Source of the DNA: Symbiodinium natans
Lineage: Eukaryota; Sar; Dinophyceae; Suessiales; Symbiodiniaceae
Assembly (NCBI GenBank): GCA_905221605.1
Contig: CAJNDS010000259.1
Location: 38,813 to 102,812 of the forward strand
Direction: 5' to 3'
Length of the DNA stretch: 64,000 nt
How positions within the stretch are numbered: position 1 is the stretch's first letter; the number at the start of each line of letters is the position of its first letter. The translations under genes were made by a program, and so were the position numbers. Positions 32,825 through 41,800 of the stretch are shown here, in pieces. The notes under the pieces were generated by a model, which ran no database searches, had not been told where the DNA came from, and saw nothing but the letters and a program-made list of their open reading frames with translations.

Positions 32825-35800
32825 GTTGAGGGTTCTGGGCTTGGGGCCTTGGGACTTCGTGGCTTCATGGCCCTCGACCCTCCCAGCAGAGAAGCCAACG
32901 CCCCACAACCCAAGGCCTACACTGCCCACACGGCAGTGAAGTGCTTGATAGGCTTGATTGTTATAATATAGGGCCTTAATAATTAGAATAGGGTTTTGGG
33001 GGCTCTTATAGTATATCTCTATAAAGGGAGCCATATAAGGGAATACGATTTAGCAACCATTCCGACCCCTGTTTGCGCTGTTTCGGACCACCACAAAGCC
33101 CTTGGCGGCCAAGGCACGTCATCAAGGTGGGCGTAGGGATTGTTCGATTCCGTGTCTTCGGCCACTTCGTGGGGCACGAAGGCAACCCCATCCTCCATCG
33201 CAGGTCTGCGCTGCACGATTGACCTACCTTTGTCACAACATGGCAGGCTACACCATACCCAGCCCCCTGGGAGGATCCAAAAAGTCGAACCCCCAAATAA
33301 ACCCTATACTACTATTCGGGCATTCTTCGGAACCCTTGAGGGGATCTGCTTCTCGGATCCTCCCAGGGGTCTGCGCGTGTCAAGCCCCAGCAAAGCTGTT
33401 TGCACACAACACTCCGAAATCAAACCCTAAACCCTAAACCCTAAACCCCAAACCCTAAAACCTAAACCCTAAACCCTAAACCCAATTGCATCCGGAGCCT
33501 TCGGCTGGGCCTCTGGATCTGCTGGTCCAGGCATGCGCCTCACAGTCTTCAGGGAACTTCAGGGTTCAGGGTTTAGGGTTTAGGGTTTAGGGTTTAGGGT
33601 TTAGGGCTTAGGGTTTAGGGTTTAGGGTTTAGGGTTTAGGGTTTAGGGTTTAGGGTTTAGGGTTTAGGGTTTAGGGTTTAGGAACTTCAGGGGGCTTAGG
33701 GCGGGCAGAGCCTTGGCTTCAGGGTTTCTTTGCTGGTTCGGGCCGGCGCAGCTCTTAGCTGGGTAGTTAGGGACCTTCACGAAGCGTCGGCTGCAGGCAA
33801 TGGGAGGCTCCGGATAAAAACTCTAAGCCTCTGACGCCCTCGGTCCTCAACATGAATAAACTACCTACCTGAACCCTGGACCCGAAAACCTCCGAACGAA
33901 AACAACCCTAAACCCCGGAAGTCCTAGACACCGCACACCCCAGACCCCAAATACTCCCTGTCTAAACTGTATGCCCTACAGGCCCTACAGGAGAACCCCT
34001 AAACCCTAAAAACAACATCCTGAACCCTAAGCCCTAATCCCAAAGCCCTAAGCCCTAAGTCCTAAGTCCTAAACCCTAAACCCTAAACCCTAAACCCTAA
34101 ACCCTAAACTCTAAAGCCTAAACCCTAAACCCTAAACCCTAAACCCTAAACCCTAAGCCCTAAACCCTAAACCCTCAACCCCAAACCCCAAACCCAAACC
34201 CTAAACCCTCTTCAAGTGAGATCTTCGGCCCCCGGCTTCGGCTGCCAGACCGTGACTTCGTTGCCGTGGCCCAGGCGGCCATGAGCCCCGACACCCCAAG
34301 CATAGAGCTCCCCCTTTTCCTGCCGTTCAGGTGTAGGGTTTAGGGTTTACGGTTTAGGGCTTAGGGTTTAGGGTTTTAGGGTTTTAGGGTTTTAGGGTTT
34401 AGGGTTTAGGGTTTAGGGTTTAGGGTTTAGGGTTTAGGGTTTAGGGTTTAGGGTTTAGGGTTTAGGGTTTAGGGTTAGGGTTTAGGGTTTAGGGTCTAGG
34501 GTCTAGGGTCTTAGGGTTTAGGGTTTAGGGTTTAGGGTTTAGGGTTTAGGGTTTAGGGTTTAGGGTTTAGTTTAGGGTTTAGGGTTTAGGGTTTAGGTGT
34601 TTAGGGTTTAGGGTTTAGGGTTTAGGGTTTAGGGTTTAGGGTTTAGGGTTTAGGGTTTAGGGTTTAGGGTTTAGGGTTTAGGGTTTAGGGTTTAGGGGGG
34701 TATCTGGGGCTTTTCGGGCCTTTAGGGCGCTTAGGATTTTCGGGGTTCGTCAAGGGAAGAGGTGCTAAGCGGCTACCCTAAACCCTAAACCCTAAACCCT
34801 AAGCCCTAAACCCTAAACCCCAAACCCTAAACCCTAAACCTTGAACACCCTGAAGAAGCCAAGGCTCCATCAAAGCCAGGCTGTGAAACATGCCCGCGGC
34901 AATCCTCGGAGATTCCCAGTGTTTAGGGTTTAGGGTTGGGGTATCGGGTTCAGGGTTCAGGGATTTTGGTTTAGGGTTTAGGGTTTAAGGCGTAGGGTAT
35001 CCCTTATCATTGAACATTGAATTAATTCTATATCCAGTTTTCTTACTTGAGTCGGCACTATCTACGGGGGCCCTGAGAAAACTTCTGAAAGCTCAAAAAC
35101 CCACTTTTCGCTGAGGTTTAAGCAGTCATGGGTAGAGAAGGTTGAGCGTTTAGGGAGCCTCAAACCCGATAACCCGATAACTCTAAAGACGCCTTGAACC
35201 CCACAATTCCTAAACCCTAAAACCCAGCAATCCCTAAACCCTACTCGTAACATGTGTGCTTTATAGCTTTTTTCAAGTTTCAATTTATCGGAATTCAGGG
35301 TTGCCTGCGGACCCTGCGATCCGCGACCTTGGGGATTCAGGTTGTCTGTTTACTGTTTACTGACCACGTCAGGGTTTAGTGGTTAGGGCTTCGGGGAGGG
35401 TCAGGGTTTTCGGCACAGGCCCTCCTAAAAGCCATGCCAACTCAGGGTTTCAGAGCTTTGGGGCAGAATCCTAGATCCCTGGAAGGAAACAGATGCTGAT
35501 ACAGCAGGACCTTGCCGTGATGAAGCCCCGAACCCCGAACCTTGCTGACGATGGCATTGCAAGTTGCAGGCCAGGGCTTAGTTTGAGAGCGCCAAGAGGG
35601 GTGCCGGAGTACCCAACCAACAGCTCCAACCCTAAAACCCTGAACTCGGCTAAGGAAGCTTCTCAAACCACCGCAAGACTTGCACAAGTAGTCGACCCCA
35701 GGGCTACTGGGGCCACCCTGTTGTTCTGCCATGGCTCTGCACCACCTTGCAGGGGAGGTGCAGCTGCACCGGCACAGAGACGCAGCGACGCTCCTCGCAG

Positions 35801-38800
35801 CTGTTCTTCACACGTTGGGGTCCAGGTTGAGGGTTTGGGCGTATTGGGATTTGAGCTCAGGGTTTGGGCACTCGGGGGTTCAGAGCTGGGGGTCAAGGTC
35901 AAGGGTTTATGTAAGGGTCCCGTGCCTTGCTTACGCATCAGCAGCCTGCTAGCCCATCTTCAGCCTTTGCAGGAGAAGGGGCAACCCCACCCCGAAAGGC
36001 TACCCCCCAAACAATACAATCCATGTGCACCCCTTACTTTCAAGCTGGTCCCTAAAATCGCGAGCCGAGCCACGCCCTCGAGCAAATGGCCGACGGCGGC
36101 GCCGCTGCCGCAGCTGTACAAATGTCCTCGGCAAACGCCGGGAAGTCGGAGTCCGAGCTTTCAGCAAGCATCTGAAGACAACCCTGCCAAAACGCAGAAC
36201 CTTGAGGGGAAGGCCCTACCGAAGCCGAACAGAAGGCCGACCAAAATCCGACAGAAACCCCGCAGAAATGAGAAATGCCGCCCCGACAAAGAAAGCACCA
36301 AGAGACGTGTGGAATCCCAAACCCCCAAAACATTCACGCCAAAGAGGCCGCTGAACGGGCTGGCCTCGCGGGGTGATTCCGGGCTCCGTTTCAGGGCCGT
36401 ATGCGGTATGTACGAAAGACGTATGCGCGCAGTCAGCACGCTGCTTGAAGATGCCAAATGTATGGACACAAGCCGGCATTGCCCTGAAAAGGTCTTGAGC
36501 TCTCTCTCTCTCTCTGTCTCTCGCTCTCTCTTCACAAAAGGGCCCTGTGCCACATAGGGTGCGCAGGTACTGAGAGCTGTTCAACTCTGCTATCGCCTCT
36601 TGGAACAAGAAGATCTCCAAAGCCAAAGCCAGTGGACCCTAAACCCTAAACGGTCAGAGGCAGAGAATGCCTCAACAGTACAGCCCCACAAGGGCCCTGG
36701 CTTTCGGGACTCGCATCAAGCAGCCAGCAGGCTTAAGGTTGAGGATTCAAAAAGTTCAAGGGCGCTGAACACCTTGAAAAGGCCATGCCAACGACCTTGC
36801 ACCTCTCGTCCCTAAACCCTAAACCCTAAACCTCAAACCCTAAACCCTAAACCCTAAACCCTAGACCCCAACTCTGCCCCCAAGAGGCCTCCAGGAAGAG
36901 TGAGTGGAAGCCTCCCAGCGCTAAAGCCTTGAGGCTGACCTCGAGGCGGCTGCAAGTTTTGGGGGGGGATCCCTTGTGCTAGCTCGTCCTGCGGTTTAGG
37001 GTTTAGGGTTGAGGGTTGAGAGTTGAGGGTTGAGCATGTAGGGCTCAGGTGAGGGCTGCGGGTTGAGGGTTGAGGGTTGAGGATGTAGGGTTCAGGGTTT
37101 AGGGTTTAGAGGGTTTAGGGTATGTATATGTCGGGAAGCTGGACGGCCGGGGTCATGTGTATGGCCCACTGCGAATTGAAAAAAGTACGATGAGGCCTTC
37201 ACTGGTGGCTTGTCCTGAACCTGCAGGAAAGGGGTTTGCCTATACATGCATATATATATACACACACAAAGACATGCATATGCGCATGCATACACATATA
37301 CATGTACGTATAAATGTACATGTACACATGCACATACGTATACGCATACATACACCTAGACATGTACATGTACATGTACACATGTTGGCATAAAATAGAC
37401 ATGTACATCTATAGGTGTGTACATAGAAATATATATATATATATATATATATATAGCTAGGCATATATACCATAAATATATGTATATATATATATATATG
37501 TATATATACATACATATATATATACATGTATATGTACGTATACATGAAAAAAGGAGATGTGTATACAGACGATGCACGAGCTGGATGTTTGTCATGATTG
37601 CCTGCCGCCACCCCACCGCAATCAGTCCCCCAAGCTTCCGGCGCCGCCACTGGACATCGTTTCGAAGGACCAGACGAGCTTAGGCTCGAAAACATCAAGG
37701 CTTTCCTGGCCGGGAAGCTAAACCCTAAACCCTAAACCCTAAACCCTAAACCCTAAACCCTAAACCCTAAACAGTAAACCCTGAACCCTAAACCCTAAAC
37801 CCTAAACCCTAAACCCTAAACCCTAAACCCTAAACCCTAAACCCAAACGGAAAGGAAGAGCCCCGGGTGGGATCGTTGTCTTGTTTGACACCTCTCGTAC
37901 CAGAGAATATACACGAAGACGAGTTTTGAAAGAGTCGATTGCTACTTTATAAAAATGGTTCCGTGTCACCGTCAACAGTCCCCCCCCCCCGGTATCTAAA
38001 CCTAAAAACCCTAAATTTCCTTGGATTGCATCTAGAATCCGAATTTAGTTATCGTGGACCGCTGGATCTCTATAGCAAGTGAATACTAATAGGTAACATT
38101 GGGATTTTATATTGCTTGGTCGAACTCATATTGCATGTAGTAGCCAACAATGATCATCGAATATTCCAAAACCTCCATCCGCAGAAAGTATTCCGCAAAA
38201 CCCAAAATTATAGCAAAAAAACCCGGGACTCTCCAATCATGGTATGGCAAGAGTGCTAGGAAGCTGTGTTGTGTTGCAGTTTTCTTTCGGTGGCTTCGGG
38301 GTGTCGCTTTTGTTTTTGTGAACGGAACAACAACCGGGCGCTGTGGGAGGGAGGCACTCTCACGGCCCTCCTTCCTTTGCAGAAAATGGCAGAGAACACA
38401 TCGTTCTGAATCATGAGATAGCCCTGAGCCCTGTAACAAAGGCCTTCCTTCACAAGACCGCCAAAGCTAAAGTGTGCCCAACTTGTGAGCGGGTTCTTTG
38501 CTCTTGCCACCCAGTACAGCTTATAGGGTAAGGCCTACTCTCTCGTGGAGTCCTAAGAGGGCCCCCCCTTCGTAGGAAACTCCATAATCGCATCGCGTTG
38601 GAGAGAAAAAAGCGCAACGGTACCATAATTTAGGGGGCTCAGGCTTGCTAAGAGATGGAACACAGGCTTGGCAGGAACTATCACGTCTGAGCTCTTTTTG
38701 CCGAGTGTCTGGAAAACCCAGTCGGCCCGAATCGCCTGCTCCCCACATATACACACGCCCTCGCTTATCGATGGCGCCACTGTGGGCTTCGCCGCCAGCT

Positions 38801-41800
38801 ACGAAGGCCATTCGGTTTTCATGCCTCGGATGATTTCTAGGGCAGATACTCAGCAGGCCCGGGCTGCATCAGCACATCTTCATGGCACCAGATTGTCAAA
38901 ACTCTGCCACAGCCGCAGCAATGTGGCGCAGAGCAACTACCATGCAGAACACACGGCACAGGAACTTGGTGGAAGTGAAGAGAGCTACATCGATAGGGTC
39001 AGGCTTTGAAAAGCACATGCGGTTCTTAAGCTATTCTGTCAAGCTGCGTCAGCTCGATGTCTATAGGGGCACGTTGTTCATGGCTTTCAGATGTGCCCAA
39101 GCGACCATTGCGGCCATTGCCCCAGGCAAAAACCTGATTCGGTTTCACGAGAAGATGTTGGGATGTTCCCCCTTATGCTAACAGTCCTTGTTGGGGAATA
39201 TACTAGGGGTAGGTACCATAATGCCTACTAAGGGCTGTTAGTATAAGGGGGAACATCCCAAGGAAGATGCACATCCACTTGCACATAACCAGGACCTGCC
39301 TAACTTCGAGCGAACCCAAAACCCTGCACCCTAAACCCTAAACCCTAAACCCTAAACCCTAAACCCTAAACCCTAAACCCTAAACCCTAAACCCTAAACC
39401 CACTCATCTGCAGGGAAGGCTGCCACCCCTTCGATGATGGCCAGGGAATGCTGCGCCCCGGCCGCCATGTGGGACACCCGGGCATGGTCCTGCTTCAGCG
39501 CTGAGCCCTGCATGCCCTATACGTGGAAACCCCCTATTTTGCAGGGTTTAGGGTTTAGGGTTTAGGGTTTAGGGTTTAGGGTTTAGGGTTTAGGGTTTAG
39601 GGTTTAGGGTTTAGGGTTAGGGTTTAGGGTTTAGGGTTTAGGGTTTGGGGTTTGGGGTTTGGGGTTTAGGGTTTAGGGTCTAGGGTTTAGGGTTTAGAGT
39701 TTAGGGTTTAGGGCCTAAACCCTAACCTAGCTGAGGATTGCAAACGATCCCAAAAGCTATTTGCAGTTAGGGTTCAGAGTTCAGGAGCGAACTAATAGGC
39801 GAGTGGCGCGCTATCCCAAATTGTTACGTTCAGGCGAAACCCTGCGTTCCCTGCATATGCCCTAAACGGCACACAAAACATGTACATATGCATGCCCGCA
39901 CATACATCTACATTTTTTATACCTTTATAGACATCAGGACAAAGGAGAACACACACACACACATATATATATATATACACATATGCAAAGTCGTCATTCT
40001 TAAACACGCATGTTTTTGCAGGCGGTGCCTTGGGAAGCTTCACCTGCGCGGGCTTGCGATGCCAGGGCGCAGGGGAGTTTGTGCCACACTGGCCATGGCT
40101 ATTGACGCCCCAAGCGTACAGGCGCCCATCCTCGGAGCTGTTTCCGGGGTTCTTCAGGGGTTCATAGGGGTTTGGGACATGCGAACTCGACCAGCATGCT
40201 TACCGTAGGGTTGCGGGTAGGGCCTCCTGCCCCAGTTCCCGTCAGATGCCGTAAAGCCGACTCTCCCGCCGGGCAACGGTGGCCAGGCAAAGCGTGTGGT
40301 CCGCTCCGCAGGCGACGTGCAGCGCGCGCGTCCCCGAGGCCCAGGGGAAAATCGTCTTCAAGGGCCCACTGCGCGACCACCTCGGATTCAAAACATCTTC
40401 AACCCCAAAGACTAACGACAACAAACCCGAAACTCGCAGAACCCCGAAACCTCATTCTCAATGTCAAAATGGTTCAGCGTTGGCTTTTCAGGCTTTCGGA
40501 TATACGTATAGATATATAGATATATAGAGATATATAGATATATAGATATATAGATATATAGATATATAGAAATACAGAGATATATAGATATATAGATATA
40601 TAGATATATAGATATATAGATATATAGATATATAGATATATAGATATATAGATATATAGATATATAGATATATAGATATATAGAGATATAGATATATAGA
40701 TATATAGATATATAGATATATAGATATATAGATATATAGATATATAGATATATAGATATATAGATATATAGATATATAGATATATAGTTATATAGTTATA
40801 TAGATGTATAGATGTATAGATATATAGACTTATTTATGTATATATATATATATATATTAGTATATATATGTAAATATATATACTACATCCTAACCCTAAA
40901 CCCTAAACCCTAAACCTTAAACCCACCAAGAAAACCCAAAAAGAGGTTGTTGCTCATAGTGGATGCTAGAGAGCGGGGGAAGCCCTGTCGTAGGGCTTGG
41001 GACTCAAAGGTCTTGGGCTCAATCATGGCGGGCATTCGGGCTTAGGGTTTAGGGTTTAGGGTTTGGGGTTTAAGGTTTGGGTTTTGGGGTTTAGGGTCCG
41101 CCGACCCTGGCGGCGTGTTGGATGGGAAAAGGAGGTGAAAACCTCCCTCTTTCCCTCCTTACCCCCCCAAAACGCGGGGGGGGGGGGGGGGGGTACCCCG
41201 CCAGCTTTTCCGTGGAGGAACAGGCCACCCACACCGCGTAAACTCATGGACCATAGGCGTTTTCGCACAGGGCATAGGGGCTCTTTTGGCAAAAACCCCT
41301 GTTTGGGCCCCCCCCTACCCCCCCCTACCCCCCGTAAGATGGACACTTAAAGGCTATGCTGCACGTGCGTGCCTTGTAAACAAATACTTTACAAAGGAAA
41401 CAGCCGCAGAATAGACGCAATGCACCCTCAGCATCAGCACGCACCCAGTGTCCTGCGCAGAGGGCGCGGAGGGCGCGGAGGGCGCGGAGGGCGCGGAGGG
41501 CGCGGAGGGCGCGGAGGGCGCGGAGGACGCGGAGGACGCGGAGGACGGGAAGGGCGGAGGGGAGAGGGGCCGCGAGGACGCGGAGAGCGGATGCGCGGGA
41601 GGCTGCGCGCGGGGAGGGCGCGGAGGGGCGCGGAGGGGCGCGGAGGGGCGCCGGATGGGCGCAGCGGGCAGCGCGGAGGGGCGCGGGGAGGCGCGGAGGG
41701 CGGAGCGGCGGAGGGCGCGGAGCGCGCGGAGGCGCGGAGGCGCAGAGGCCGCGGGAGGGCGCGTGCGAGGAGTGCGACGCGGAGGGCGCGGAGGGCCGCG

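Noticed and set aside
35493-36557. 354-codon plus-strand open frame
   Set aside because: No ATG-based domain, composition follows the repeats, and it overlaps better supported minus-strand RCC1 exons.
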